This document shows, one piece after another, positions 52,927 through 62,077 of a stretch of DNA of 64,000 nucleotides. The stretch spans positions 124,001 to 188,000 of the forward strand of contig CANMGT010000005.1 of assembly GCA_947497495.1 (NCBI GenBank), in the 5' to 3' direction. Both the position numbers and the translations under genes were made by a program. Every line of letters starts with the position of its first letter. Position 1 is the stretch's first letter. The notes beneath the pieces were generated by a model that saw nothing but the letters and a program-made list of their open reading frames with translations, did no database searches and was not told the DNA's origin. Source of the DNA: an uncultured Lentibacter sp. (GTDB lineage Bacteria > Pseudomonadota > Alphaproteobacteria > Rhodobacterales > Rhodobacteraceae).

Positions 52927-53472
52927 CTAGTAGTTACACTGGCTCCGTTTTTTGCCAGCGCACATTTTTGCCCGCAGGTCTTTGACCGAAGGGCGGCCAG
53001 CGGCGGGAACAGAATTGCTGCGGATCAAGTTGAGCAAGCGCAAGCAGCCCGAGCGGCTGTTGAGCGCACAGGCCTTCTGATAGTAGTCTGCCGCGAGGTC
53101 AAAGTTTGGCTCAACGATGTTGCCAGCTTTCGCGATGTCGCCCAAGCTGACACAGGAGCCAGCGCCGTTCATGTTACAGCCTTTTCTCAAGAGCCAACGC
53201 GCCTTGAGGTAGTCAGGCTTGCCATTGCGCGCGTTCATGTAGTGGTTGCCTGCATAATTGCAGGCGTATCTGTCGCCCAGTTGGCAGGCCTTATAATCAA
53301 AGCTGTGGGCTTTTGTTTTGTTTCTGGCGCGTGAGGCTTCGCGCTGGGCGGTGCTGCAAGCGCGCTTGTCGCCGCCGTAGCATTGCTTAGCCGCTTTTGT
53401 GCCTGCGCTGGCGGCGATAGGGGTAAAGGCGAGGCTTAGTCCAAGCAGGGACAGGGCAATCAGTTTTCTCAT
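52927..53472 (-). CDS. secreted Cys-rich Sel1-like protein
   Basis: The 181-residue protein has a signal peptide (residues 1-23, ending AASAGT). The mature part contains repeated Cys-bearing helical hairpins: DYKACQLGDRYACNYAGNHYMN, LRKGCNMNGAGSCVSLGDIAKAG and DYYQKACALNSRSGCLRLLNL. The spacing resembles Sel1-like repeats stabilised by disulfides. Activity is unknown; Sel1 proteins often act as protein-binding scaffolds, in some cases as beta-lactamase-like Hcp proteins. It stands alone with its own terminator. Confidence 0.78.
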   Translation of the reverse strand: MRKLIALSLLGLSLAFTPIAASAGTKAAKQCYGGDKRACSTAQREASRARNKTKAHSFDYKACQLGDRYACNYAGNHYMNARNGKPDYLKARWLLRKGCNMNGAGSCVSLGDIAKAGNIVEPNFDLAADYYQKACALNSRSGCLRLLNLIRSNSVPAAGRPSVKDLRAKMCAGKKRSQCNY

Positions 53473-53505
53473 TAAATCACTTTCAGTAAATTTTGGGGTT
53501 GTTGG

Positions 53506-54324
53506 TCAGGTTGGTTTTTCTTCTCGTTTGGCTTGGTCCCAGAGGGCATCCATTTCTTGCAGGTTCGAGTTTTCAGGGCGTTTGCCCTGCGCCTCCAACA
53601 GCGCTTCGACGCGGCCAAAGCGGCGGGTGAACTTCTGGTTGGCTGCGCGCAGGGCTGATTCGGGTTCAACGCCTAAGTGCCGCCCCAAGTTGGCCATTAC
53701 AAACAACAAGTCTCCGTATTCTTCGGCGATATCCGCGTCCGAGCCTTCTGCCCGAGCTTCCACAAGCTCGCGGGATTCTTCAAGTATCTTGTCGAGAACC
53801 TGCTCGGTTGAGGGCCAGTCAAAGCCCACCCGCGCGGCGCGCTTTTGCAACTTGTAAGCGCGCAGCAAAGCCGGCAAGCCCACGGCAACGCCATCCAGCG
53901 TGCCTTGCTCGTTCTTGCCTGCGCGTTCGGCGGCTTTGATGGTTTCCCAGTCGCGGGTTTGCTGCTCGGCTGACTTGTCGCGGCTCTCCGTGCCAAACAC
54001 ATGGGGATGCCGCGCGACCATCTTGTCTGACATGGTGTCGGCCACTTGGTCGAGGTCAAACAGGCCAGCCTCTTCGGCCATTTGCGCGTGAAAAACCGAC
54101 TGGAACAGCAAGTCGCCCAGCTCGCCTTTCAACTCGTGCCAGTCTTGCCGCTCGATGGCATCGGCAACTTCATAGGCTTCCTCGATAGTGTAGGGCGCGA
54201 TGCTGGCGAAGGTCTGTTCAATGTCCCAAGGGCAGCCGCTTTTGGGGTCGCGCAGGGCCCGCATGATTTCGCGCAGCCGCGGGATGCCGCCGTGCGGGGT
54301 GTTGATCAGTGAAATATCGGCCAT
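53506..54324 (-). CDS. mazG: nucleoside triphosphate pyrophosphohydrolase MazG
   Basis: The 272-residue protein has two tandem MazG domains. The first holds DPKSGCPWDIEQTFASIAPYTIEEAYEVADAIE and LKGELGDLLFQSVFHAQMA with the metal-binding Glu/Asp residues. The second holds EESRELVEARAEGSDADIAEEYGDLLFVMANLGRHLGV. It removes aberrant or excess nucleoside triphosphates in the cytoplasm. The ATG at 54324 (MADISLINTP) is chosen over a 16-residue extension. It is divergent from the M20 pair. Confidence 0.95.
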   Translation of the reverse strand: MADISLINTPHGGIPRLREIMRALRDPKSGCPWDIEQTFASIAPYTIEEAYEVADAIERQDWHELKGELGDLLFQSVFHAQMAEEAGLFDLDQVADTMSDKMVARHPHVFGTESRDKSAEQQTRDWETIKAAERAGKNEQGTLDGVAVGLPALLRAYKLQKRAARVGFDWPSTEQVLDKILEESRELVEARAEGSDADIAEEYGDLLFVMANLGRHLGVEPESALRAANQKFTRRFGRVEALLEAQGKRPENSNLQEMDALWDQAKREEKPT

Positions 54325-54386
54325 TGCGCCCGCCTTCTCTTCAGTGTTCACTCGCAAAATAGCCGAGCACACGGGGGGCGCAAGCC

Positions 54387-55544
54387 ATGGCAGTTATTAA
54401 TCGCATTGCAGGGTTTGCCGAGGAGATGGCAGGCTGGCGCCGGCATATCCACATGAACCCCGAGCTGGCGCTTGATTGCCACGAGACAGCGGCTTTCGTG
54501 GTGGAGCAGCTCAAGGCCTTCGGTGTTGACGAGATCCATGAAGGCCTCGCCAAGACGGGCGTTGTCGCGATCATCAAAGGCAATGGCGAGGGCCCCTGCA
54601 CGGGCTTGCGCGCCGATATGGACGCGCTACCCATGCAGGAAGAAACCGGCGCTGAGTGGGCGTCCAAGACCCCCGGAAAGATGCACGCTTGTGGCCATGA
54701 CGGGCACACCGCCATGTTGCTGGGGGCTGCGAAATATCTCTCTGAGACCCGCAACTTCAAAGGCCGGGTCGCGCTGATTTTCCAACCTGCAGAAGAGGCG
54801 ATAGGCGGCGGGCGGATCATGGTCGAAGAGGGGATGATGGAGCGCTTTGAGATTGATGAGGTCTATGCACTCCACACAGACCCGTTCGCTGTTGCCGGAG
54901 AGTTGCGCACAGCGGCAGGCCCGATCATGGCGGCAGTTGACGAGTGGGAGATCACCGTCAAAGGCGTCGGCGGGCACGCGGCTTACCCGCACACCTGCAA
55001 AGACCCGATGATCGCGGCCATGAACACGGGGCTTGCGCTGCAAACCATCGTGGCGCGCAACAGCAACCCGATTGATCCGATCGTCGTGTCTGTCACCCAG
55101 TTTCATGGCGGCACGGCAAGCAATATCATCGCAGACGAGATCAAGCTCAGCGGCACGGTGCGCACATTTTCCGAGCACAACCGCGATATGGCCGAGCGGC
55201 GCATCCACGAGATCGCCCGCGCGCAGGCCGAGAGCTTCGAGATGGAAGCGCAAGTTGCCTATGAGCGCAGCTATCCCGCGACAGTGAACCACGCGCCGCA
55301 GGTCGAGAAGTCAGCCAAGGTGGCGCGCGAGGTTGTCGGCGACGACTTGGTGCTAACCGACTTGCCGCCAGAGATGGGCGCTGAGGATTTTTCCTACATG
55401 CTCAACGCGCGCCCGGGTGCGTTCTATTTCATCGGGCAGGGCATTGGCCCCTCGGTGCACCACCCCGCGTTTGACTTCAACGACGAGATCGCGCCCATTG
55501 GTGCTTCGTTCTTTGCCCGTCTTATCGAGACACTTCACAGCTAA
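54387..55544 (+). CDS. M20 family amidohydrolase, tandem copy 1
   Basis: The 385-residue metallohydrolase has HACGHDGHTAMLLGAAKYL for metal binding and the catalytic Glu pair in FQPAEEAIGGGRIMVEEGM. The substrate-site segment reads YALHTDPFAVAGELRT where most relatives have HNWPG. It resembles hippurate hydrolase and other N-acyl amino-acid amidohydrolases. The second copy follows after 12 bases and is very similar over the whole length. The pair leads to an agmatinase-family gene. Confidence 0.92.
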   Translation: MAVINRIAGFAEEMAGWRRHIHMNPELALDCHETAAFVVEQLKAFGVDEIHEGLAKTGVVAIIKGNGEGPCTGLRADMDALPMQEETGAEWASKTPGKMHACGHDGHTAMLLGAAKYLSETRNFKGRVALIFQPAEEAIGGGRIMVEEGMMERFEIDEVYALHTDPFAVAGELRTAAGPIMAAVDEWEITVKGVGGHAAYPHTCKDPMIAAMNTGLALQTIVARNSNPIDPIVVSVTQFHGGTASNIIADEIKLSGTVRTFSEHNRDMAERRIHEIARAQAESFEMEAQVAYERSYPATVNHAPQVEKSAKVAREVVGDDLVLTDLPPEMGAEDFSYMLNARPGAFYFIGQGIGPSVHHPAFDFNDEIAPIGASFFARLIETLHS

Positions 55545-55556
55545 GGAGCCAACACC

Positions 55557-56720
55557 ATGCCCGTGATCAACCGCATTGCCGGACTTGCCGAGGAAATGAA
55601 AACATGGCGCCGGCATATCCATATGCACCCAGAGTTGGGGCGCGATTGCCATGAAACGGCGGCCTTTGTCGTTGAGCGCCTGAGGGAGTTTGGCGTTGAC
55701 GAGATCAGCACAGGCTGGGCCGAAAGCGGCGTTGTTGCTGTCATTGAAGGGCAGGGCGAAGGGCCGGCCATTGGGCTCAGAGCCGACATGGACGCGCTGC
55801 CAATGGAGGAGATCACAGGGCTTGAGTATGCCAGCAAGGTGCCGGGGAAAATGCACGCTTGCGGCCATGACGGACACACTGCCATGCTGCTGGGTGCGGC
55901 GAAATACCTTTCGGAGACGCGCAACTTTGCGGGCAAAGCTGTGCTGATCTTCCAGCCAGACGAAGAGGGCGGCGGCGGCGGCGAAGTCATGGTGCAGGAA
56001 GGCCTGATGGACAAGTTCGGCATTGAAGAAGTCTACGCCATCCACAACGGTCCGGGGCTTGAGACCGGGATCATCGGAACGGTTGCGGGGCCAATCATGG
56101 CGGCGGTTGACAGCTTTTATATCGACATCAATGGCAAAGGCGGCCACGGCGCGATGCCCCATGAAAGCACTGACCCGGTGGTGGCGGCGGTGGCCATGGT
56201 GCAGGCGATTCAGACGATCGTCAGCCGCAACAACGACGCGCAAGAGCGGCTGGTTGTCTCGGTGACACAGATCAACACGGGCACGGCGACGAACATCATC
56301 CCTGACAGCGCGCGAATTTGCGGCACTGTGCGCACCTTTGATGCGCATGTGCGCGACATGGTCGAGCAGCGCATGGGCGAGATCGTGGCGGGGCAGGCGG
56401 CAAGCTTTGGCGTCAAGGCGGAGCTTGACTATGACAGGGGCTACCCAGCGACAGTGAACGATGCCGAAAAAACAGTGTTTGCCGCCGAAGTGGCGCGCGA
56501 AGTGGTGGGTGATACGATGGTGACGGACACGGCCAAGCCGATGATGGCAGCCGAGGATTTTTCTTACATGTTGAACGAACGCCCCGGCGTCTACGCATTT
56601 GTTGGCAATGGCGAGGGGGCGATGGTCCATCATCCAGCTTACGATTTTAACGACGAAATCGCTCCGATTGGCGCGTCATTTCTGGCGCGGTTGGTTGAGA
56701 AGGCGGCACCTTTGGGCTAA
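55557..56720 (+). CDS. M20 family amidohydrolase, tandem copy 2
   Basis: The 387-residue protein is a close paralogue of the preceding gene: the stretch PGKMHACGHDGHTAMLLGAA is identical. It differs at the active-site region, reading FQPDEEGGGGGEVMVQEGL and YAIHNGPGLETG. The latter keeps the family Asn that copy 1 has lost, so the two enzymes probably differ in substrate. AAGGAG precedes the ATG. It is followed by the ureohydrolase gene after 82 bases. Confidence 0.92.
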   Translation: MPVINRIAGLAEEMKTWRRHIHMHPELGRDCHETAAFVVERLREFGVDEISTGWAESGVVAVIEGQGEGPAIGLRADMDALPMEEITGLEYASKVPGKMHACGHDGHTAMLLGAAKYLSETRNFAGKAVLIFQPDEEGGGGGEVMVQEGLMDKFGIEEVYAIHNGPGLETGIIGTVAGPIMAAVDSFYIDINGKGGHGAMPHESTDPVVAAVAMVQAIQTIVSRNNDAQERLVVSVTQINTGTATNIIPDSARICGTVRTFDAHVRDMVEQRMGEIVAGQAASFGVKAELDYDRGYPATVNDAEKTVFAAEVAREVVGDTMVTDTAKPMMAAEDFSYMLNERPGVYAFVGNGEGAMVHHPAYDFNDEIAPIGASFLARLVEKAAPLG

Positions 56721-56802
56721 GGCCCCGCATGGCCCACGGCCCCACCCACCCACCCGCCATGCACCATGCAGGGCGTGCGAAACTTCATAGGACGAGATCA
56801 GA

Positions 56803-57771
56803 ATGGCTCTAGAAGACAGCAAGAAATATGTAGACGAAGCCTTTACGCGCAGCTCGGATCGCGGGGTGAGTTATGAGAACACCTTTGGCGGCGCGCTGTC
56901 GTTTTTACGCCGACGCTACACCAAGGATCTTGCGGGCGTTGATGTGGCTGTGACGGGCATCCCGTTTGATCAGGCAGTTACGAACCGGCCCGGCACGCGG
57001 CTTGGCCCGCGCGCCATTCGCGAAGCCAGCGCCTTGCAAAGCCCCGATGCGCCCTATGGCTGGGGCTACAACCCGCTGGACGAGCTGAGCATCGTCGATT
57101 ACGGCGATCTGGCATTTGACTATGCCAATATTCCCGCCTTTCCCGACACGCTGACACGCCATATCCGGACAATTCTGGCCAGCGGAGCGGCGAGCGTTGC
57201 TCTGGGCGGAGACCACTATGTGAGCTTCCCGATCCTGAAGGCCTATGCCGAGAAATATGGCCCGCTGTCGTTGATACAATTTGATGCACACACCGACACC
57301 TGGGCCGACGACGACATGAGCCGCGTTGACCACGGAACGATGTTTTACAAGGCGGTGAAGAGCGGGATCGTTGATCCGAAAACCTCGGTGCAGATCGGCA
57401 TTCGCACCCACAATGACGACACGCTTGGCGTGAACATTATTGATGCGCGCGAGGTGCATGAAAGCGGCCCTGTCGCCGTGGCCAAGAAGGCCCGTGAGAT
57501 TGTGGGGAACAAGCCTGTCTACCTCAGCTTTGACATCGACGGGCTTGACCCGGGCTTTGCGCCGGGCACGGGAACGCCCGTCTGGGGCGGGCTGAGCTCG
57601 GGGCAGGCCTCCATCATCCTGCGGGACTTGGCGGGGATCAATATTGTCGGAGGGGATGTTGTTGAAGTCTCGCCGCCGTTTGACACCACGGGTGCGACAG
57701 CTATTGCTGGAGCGCATGTGGCGATGGAGATCATCTGCCTGCTGGGGTGGCGAAAACTTGGCAAAGGCTGA
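56803..57771 (+). CDS. speB: agmatinase-family ureohydrolase
   Basis: The 322-residue dimanganese enzyme has the full ligand set: LGGDHYVSFPIL, FDAHTDTWADDD and SFDIDGLDPGFAPGTGTPVWGG. It hydrolyses a guanidino group to urea; agmatine, guanidinobutyrate or guanidinopropionate are possible. The speB symbol reflects the family, not a proven substrate. The neighbouring M20 enzymes suggest that an acylated guanidino compound might be processed in order, which is inference. AGGA lies ten bases before the ATG. Confidence 0.88.
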   Translation: MALEDSKKYVDEAFTRSSDRGVSYENTFGGALSFLRRRYTKDLAGVDVAVTGIPFDQAVTNRPGTRLGPRAIREASALQSPDAPYGWGYNPLDELSIVDYGDLAFDYANIPAFPDTLTRHIRTILASGAASVALGGDHYVSFPILKAYAEKYGPLSLIQFDAHTDTWADDDMSRVDHGTMFYKAVKSGIVDPKTSVQIGIRTHNDDTLGVNIIDAREVHESGPVAVAKKAREIVGNKPVYLSFDIDGLDPGFAPGTGTPVWGGLSSGQASIILRDLAGINIVGGDVVEVSPPFDTTGATAIAGAHVAMEIICLLGWRKLGKG

Positions 57772-57810
57772 TTTGAGTATTTTCATCAAGAAAAAGCAGT
57801 GAGGGTACGT

Positions 57811-58194
57811 ATGTTCTGGATGGTTTTACTTTTGGTCGTGCTGGGTTTTGGCGCTTATGTGCGCTTGGCGCCCAGTGACGCTTTGCGCTGGCATGTATCC
57901 AAGAAAGGCGCCGAGAACCGAGACTTTGCGGGCGGGGCTTTGCGTGTAGTTGAGGGCGATTTGGCCGCGCTGGATGCTATTGCCCGCGCCGCGCCGCGCA
58001 CGCGGGTTCTGGCGGGCAGCGTCGGAGAGGGCATGGTGACTTATGTCACACGCTCAGCGCTTTGGGGGTTTCCCGACTACACGACAGTTTGGCAGGAGGG
58101 CGACAGCTTGCACCTCTACGGGCGTTTGCGATTTGGTCGATCAGACCTTGGGGTGAACCGCGACCGACTGGAGCGCTGGCTGGCGCAGCTCTGA
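57811..58194 (+). CDS. DUF1499 family protein
   Basis: The 127-residue protein has an N-terminal hydrophobic helix (residues 2-18) that may anchor it in the membrane or act as a signal. The soluble part holds VTYVTRSALWGFPDYTTVWQEGDSLHLYGRLRFGRSDLGVNRDRL, the DUF1499 core. Its function is unknown. The ATG at 57811 follows GAGGG; the GTG at 57799 is an in-frame alternative. Its 3' end overlaps the convergent small secreted gene by 54 bases. Confidence 0.82.
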   Translation: MFWMVLLLVVLGFGAYVRLAPSDALRWHVSKKGAENRDFAGGALRVVEGDLAALDAIARAAPRTRVLAGSVGEGMVTYVTRSALWGFPDYTTVWQEGDSLHLYGRLRFGRSDLGVNRDRLERWLAQL

Positions 58195-58419
58195 GCTCAT
58201 GCAGCCGTCAGAGATTTTGCGCCACATCGGTACGTTCAGCGACATCTGGCACTGCGCCATGAACATCTTGCCGTCAACCTGCATGCAAATCTGTTCGCCA
58301 AGCTCGACGCGGCTGCCTGACTTGTCGGTGCAATAGCAGTCAACGGTGACACCGTTGAACTCCTGATCGGCAGAGGCGGCGCTGGCGAGAAGCGCTATGA
58401 GGCAAGCTTTCTTCATCAT
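58141..58419 (-). CDS. small secreted Cys-containing protein
   Basis: The 92-residue protein has a signal peptide (MKKACLIALLASAASADQ). The mature part contains DCYCTDKSGSRVELGEQICMQVDGKMFMAQCQMSLNVPMW and GCMSSEL, with six cysteines that should form disulfides. I recall similar hypothetical proteins in Rhodobacterales but no assigned function. Tandem ATGs at 58419 and 58416, and a GTG at 58425, are possible starts. Its tail overlaps the DUF1499 gene. Confidence 0.72.
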   Translation of the reverse strand: MMKKACLIALLASAASADQEFNGVTVDCYCTDKSGSRVELGEQICMQVDGKMFMAQCQMSLNVPMWRKISDGCMSSELRQPALQSVAVHPKV

Positions 58420-58482
58420 ATTCACAGTATAGCATGAACTCGTGGCTTGACCAATGCGACTGAATGAACCACATCAAAGCGC

Positions 58483-59535
58483 ATGGTTCCTACAGAGCGC
58501 CTTGATCAGATCATCCAGCGTTTCCAGTTCCTTGAGGCCTCAATGGCCGAGGGCGGAGATGTGGATATTGCTGTGCTGGCCAAGGAATACTCCGACTTGC
58601 GGCCCGTTGTAGAGCAGATTGAGGCCTACCGCGGGCTTTTGAGCGAGATAGCCGAAGCCGAGGCGATGTTGGCTGACCCTGAAATGAAGGAACTGGCGCA
58701 GGAAGAGCTGCCCGATCTGCGCGAGCGTCTGCCTAAGGCCGAAAGCGCTTTGCAGCTGTCGCTCTTGCCCAAAGATGCCGCAGACGGGCGCCCAGCGATG
58801 ATCGAGATCCGCCCTGGCACGGGCGGCGACGAGGCGGCGCTGTTTGCCGGTGACTTGCTGCGCATGTATCAGCGCTATTCCGAGGCGCGCGGCTGGAAGT
58901 TTGAAGTGCTGGAAGAGAGCATTTCCGAGCTTGGCGGCATCAAGGAAGCGGTGGTGCGCGTGGCGGGGCAAAACGTGTTTGCGCGCCTCAAGTTTGAAAG
59001 TGGCGTGCACCGTGTGCAGCGGGTTCCGGAGACGGAATCAGGCGGGCGCATCCACACCTCGGCTGCCACGGTTGCTGTACTGCCGGAAGCTGAAGACGTT
59101 GATATCCAGATTAACGCGAACGATATTCGCATCGACACCATGCGCGCGAGCGGATCGGGCGGGCAGCACGTGAACACGACTGACTCGGCGGTGCGCATCA
59201 CGCACATCCCCTCAGGCATCGTGGTGACCAGCTCGGAAAAGTCCCAGCACCGCAACCGCGAGATTGCGATGCAGGTTCTCAAGACGCGGCTGTTTGATGC
59301 CGAGCGCCAGAAGGTGCATGACGAGCGCTCTGCCAATCGCGCCGAGCAGGTTGGCTCGGGCGACCGTTCAGAGCGCATCCGGACATACAACTTCCCGCAG
59401 GGGCGGCTGACGGATCACCGCATCGGCCTCACGCTCTACAAACTAGACGCCGTGATGCAAGGCGATCTGGATGAAATCATCGACGCGCTGATTGCCGATC
59501 ACCAGTCCAAGCTTCTGTCGGAGATGGAGGGGTGA
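58483..59535 (+). CDS. prfA: peptide chain release factor 1
   Basis: The 350-residue protein recognises UAA and UAG and releases finished peptides from the ribosome. The catalytic GGQ lies in [16 protein letters not shown]. The codon-recognition region reads [23 protein letters not shown], with PET at the RF1 PxT site. [23 protein letters not shown] follows. It overlaps prmC, whose product methylates the GGQ glutamine, by four bases, the usual pairing. Confidence 0.97.
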   Translation: MVPTERLDQIIQRFQFLEASMAEGGDVDIAVLAKEYSDLRPVVEQIEAYRGLLSEIAEAEAMLADPEMKELAQEELPDLRERLPKAESALQLSLLPKDAADGRPAMIEIRPGTGGDEAALFAGDLLRMYQRYSEARGWKFEVLEESISELGGIKEAVVRVAGQNVFARLKFESGVHRVQRVPETESGGRIHTSAATVAVLPEAEDVDIQINANDIRIDTMRASGSGGQHVNTTDSAVRITHIPSGIVVTSSEKSQHRNREIAMQVLKTRLFDAERQKVHDERSANRAEQVGSGDRSERIRTYNFPQGRLTDHRIGLTLYKLDAVMQGDLDEIIDALIADHQSKLLSEMEG

Positions 59536-60350
59536 GCGAGCCCGGGCTGTCGGGCTGGCTGGCTCAGGGCGCAGCACGCGTCGGCGCAACAGACGCACGG
59601 CGCTTGTTGGCCCATGCCGCGGGCGTTGAGCCTTCGCGGCTGACCCTGCTTGATGCCGATGACATCACCGAAGCCTTCGCAGAGCGCTATGACGCCAGCC
59701 TTACACGGCGTGAAGTCGGCGAGCCTGTCTCGCATATCCTCGGCTATCGCGATTTCTTTGAAGACCGGTTTGCTGTCACAGCCGATGTGCTTGACCCGCG
59801 CCCTGAAACCGAAGAGCTGGTGCGCGCCGCCCTGAGCGCGCCTTTCGCGACGCTGCTTGATCTTGGCACAGGCTCGGGCGCGATCGGGCTGTCGCTGCTC
59901 AAGGCAAGGCCCGCCGCGACGGGCGTTCTGACAGATATGTCAGAGGCGGCGCTGCAAGTGGCGCGGCAAAACGCCGAGGCGCTGGGGGTGAGCGCACGGG
60001 CGACGTTCAAGCTGGCCGACTGGTTTCACGGGCTTGAGGGACGCTTTGATCTGATCGTGTCAAACCCGCCCTATATCGCAGCTGACGAAATGGCGGGGCT
60101 GCAACGCGAGCTTGGCTTTGAGCCACGCATGGCGCTGACAGACGAGGGCGACGGGCTGAGCGCATACCGCGTTATCTGCGCCGAGGCTGACGCGTTTTTG
60201 CAACCGGCGGGGCGGCTTCTGGTCGAGATTGGCCACATGCAAGGCCCGCAAGTGGCGCAGATGATGCGCGATGCAGGGCTGGACGAGGTGCAAGTGCTTT
60301 GCGACCTTGATGAACGCGATCGTGTTGTGAGCGCGCGTAAACCTGCCTAA
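59532..60350 (+). CDS. prmC: release factor glutamine methyltransferase
   Basis: The 272-residue SAM methyltransferase has [16 protein letters not shown] for cofactor binding and [13 protein letters not shown], the NPPY motif that binds the target glutamine. The GTG start lies in the prfA stop as GTGA, so translation is coupled. It modifies the glutamine of the GGQ motif in release factors 1 and 2. Confidence 0.96.
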   Translation: MSEPGLSGWLAQGAARVGATDARRLLAHAAGVEPSRLTLLDADDITEAFAERYDASLTRREVGEPVSHILGYRDFFEDRFAVTADVLDPRPETEELVRAALSAPFATLLDLGTGSGAIGLSLLKARPAATGVLTDMSEAALQVARQNAEALGVSARATFKLADWFHGLEGRFDLIVSNPPYIAADEMAGLQRELGFEPRMALTDEGDGLSAYRVICAEADAFLQPAGRLLVEIGHMQGPQVAQMMRDAGLDEVQVLCDLDERDRVVSARKPA

Positions 60351-60574
60351 ATCAGCTGAATTCGGCGATTTTTCTCTGTAAACAACGGGATCAGGCCTAT
60401 TTCACCCTTGTTAAACAAGTTCTGGCATGTTTATTGACGAGTGTAAGCGGTGGATGTCAGTTGACGGTCCCGCCTACACCCAAGCCAAAAATCTTTGGAT
60501 TTGCATAGACTGCGCTGCGCAGGTCGCAAATCAAACAAAGGCCAATTCATTAGCCCAGGCTGAGAAAATATACC

Positions 60575-61177
60575 ATGAGATCACCTAAGTCGCGTTCGCG
60601 CTCAAAAAATAACCGGAACAACAACAACCGGTCAGGTGGCGGTAACGTCGTAAACCGTGTGTTCGACAGTTCCGGCCCCGAAAGCAAAGTGCGCGGCACG
60701 CCGCAGCAGATTATCGACAAATACAACCAGTTGGCGCGCGACTCGCAGCTTTCCGGTGACCGTGTTGCAACCGAAAACTTCCAGCAGCACGCCGAGCACT
60801 ACCTGCGTATGCTGGGAGAGGCGATGCGCGAGCAGGAAGCCAAGCGCGAGCAGCAGGAAGCCCAGAACCGTGATCGCCAGGCCGAGCGTGACCGCGAGCG
60901 CCAAGAGCGCGCCGAGCGCCAAGAGCGCGAGTCAAACGCCCCTGCACAAGCACATGACCCAAGCCAAGTGCCGCAGCCTGATTTGGCAGATGCGGCGGGT
61001 GGCGACAGCGGGTTGGTTGAAACGCCTGAAGCCTCTTCTGACAAGCCAAAGCCGCGCCGCCGCACCCGTAAAAAGGCGCCAGTCGAGGATCAAGGTGGCG
61101 CAGAAAAGCCCGCAGAGAAGACTCCTGAGCATCAACCTGAGCAAAGCTCTGAGTCAGGGCCGGAAGCAGCTGAGTAA
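60575..61177 (+). CDS. DUF4167 domain-containing protein
   Basis: The 200-residue protein has a basic N terminus with Asn-rich KNNRNNNNRSGGG, then the DUF4167 core RVFDSSGPESKVRGTPQQIIDKYNQLARDSQLSGDRVATENFQQHAEHYLRMLGEA. A highly charged Arg/Glu-rich coiled stretch (about residues 85-120) and an acidic/Pro tail follow. The composition suggests RNA or ribosome binding, but the role is unknown. From memory, its place after prmC is conserved in alphaproteobacteria. Confidence 0.9.
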   Translation: MRSPKSRSRSKNNRNNNNRSGGGNVVNRVFDSSGPESKVRGTPQQIIDKYNQLARDSQLSGDRVATENFQQHAEHYLRMLGEAMREQEAKREQQEAQNRDRQAERDRERQERAERQERESNAPAQAHDPSQVPQPDLADAAGGDSGLVETPEASSDKPKPRRRTRKKAPVEDQGGAEKPAEKTPEHQPEQSSESGPEAAE

Positions 61178-61198
61178 TCGCGCTTTTTAGAGTTCAAT

Positions 61199-61230
61199 GA
61201 GGGCAGTCTTTAGGGGCTGCCCTCTTGCTT
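61199..61230 (+). terminator. intrinsic terminator after the DUF4167 gene
   Basis: The eight-base arms GAGGGCAG (61199-61206) and CTGCCCTC (61217-61224) with a ten-base loop are followed by TTGCTTTGG. It lies between the DUF4167 gene and the convergent rsmA gene. Confidence 0.75.
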
Positions 61231-61234
61231 TGGC

Positions 61235-62077
61235 TCAGGTCTCTTTGAGTGTGCGGGCCAGCGCGCAAAACTGCTCAAGCCCGACCACTTCAGCGCGGTC
61301 GGTGGGTTTGATGCCCGCTGCCATGAGCCTGTCTTCAAGGTCAGGTGCGATGCCTTTCAGCGATGAGCGCATCATCTTGCGGCGCTGGTTGAACGCCTTG
61401 GCGACGGTTTGCTCCAGTGTCTTGGCGTCGGCTTCAAAGCGTGGTTCGGGCAAGGCCGTGAGGTGCACAACCGCGCTGTGAACCTTCGGCGGCGGCGTAA
61501 AGGCTTCGGGCGGGAGCGTCAGCACGATCTGTGCATCAGCGCGCCACTGGGCCAGCAGCGCCAGCCGCCCGTAGGCCTTTGAGCCGGGCTTTGCGACAAT
61601 GCGCTCGGCGACTTCCCTCTGGAACATCAGGGTCAGGCTTTGCCAGAAGGGCGGCCAGTCTTGCGGTGTCAGCCAGCGCACCAGAAGCTCGGTTCCGATG
61701 TTGTAGGGCAGGTTGGCCGCAACACGGATGGGCGGCGTGAGGTGCTCAAGCGGGTTCACTTGCAGCGCGTCGCCCTCGATAATCTGCAAGCGGCCCTCGT
61801 AAGCTGCGGCAATTTCTTCTAGCGCGGGAATGCAGCGCTTGTCTTTCTCGATCGCCAGCACGCGCCGCGCGCCTTCCGAGAGCAAGCCGCGCGTCAAGCC
61901 GCCGGGGCCGGGGCCGATCTCGAGAATGTCGGAGCCTGCCAAGTCGCCGACCTGCCGTGCGATTTTCGCTGTCAGGTTCAAGTCGAGCAGGAAGTTCTGC
62001 CCAAGGGCTTTGCGCGCCGACAGCTCGTGGGTTTTGATCACCGCGCTGAGCGACGGGAGGGTGTCGATCTGGCTCAT
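61235..62077 (-). CDS. rsmA: 16S rRNA dimethyladenosine transferase
   Basis: The 280-residue enzyme (also called KsgA) dimethylates two adjacent adenines near the 3' end of 16S rRNA. It has [17 protein letters not shown], the SAM motif [16 protein letters not shown], and the catalytic [11 protein letters not shown]. The C-terminal [14 protein letters not shown] is typical. Its ATG overlaps the pdxA stop by four bases, so surA, pdxA and rsmA form a coupled unit, as in many proteobacteria. Confidence 0.97.
   Translation of the reverse strand: MSQIDTLPSLSAVIKTHELSARKALGQNFLLDLNLTAKIARQVGDLAGSDILEIGPGPGGLTRGLLSEGARRVLAIEKDKRCIPALEEIAAAYEGRLQIIEGDALQVNPLEHLTPPIRVAANLPYNIGTELLVRWLTPQDWPPFWQSLTLMFQREVAERIVAKPGSKAYGRLALLAQWRADAQIVLTLPPEAFTPPPKVHSAVVHLTALPEPRFEADAKTLEQTVAKAFNQRRKMMRSSLKGIAPDLEDRLMAAGIKPTDRAEVVGLEQFCALARTLKET

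Noticed and set aside
56738..56757. Short CCCACC-type repeat before the agmatinase-family gene
   Set aside because: It is too short and irregular to call an element; it may be leader composition only.
57775..57797. GAGTATTTTCATCAAGAAAAA segment after the ureohydrolase gene
   Set aside because: It resembles a recurrent intergenic sequence of this order from memory, but one copy here gives no support for a function.
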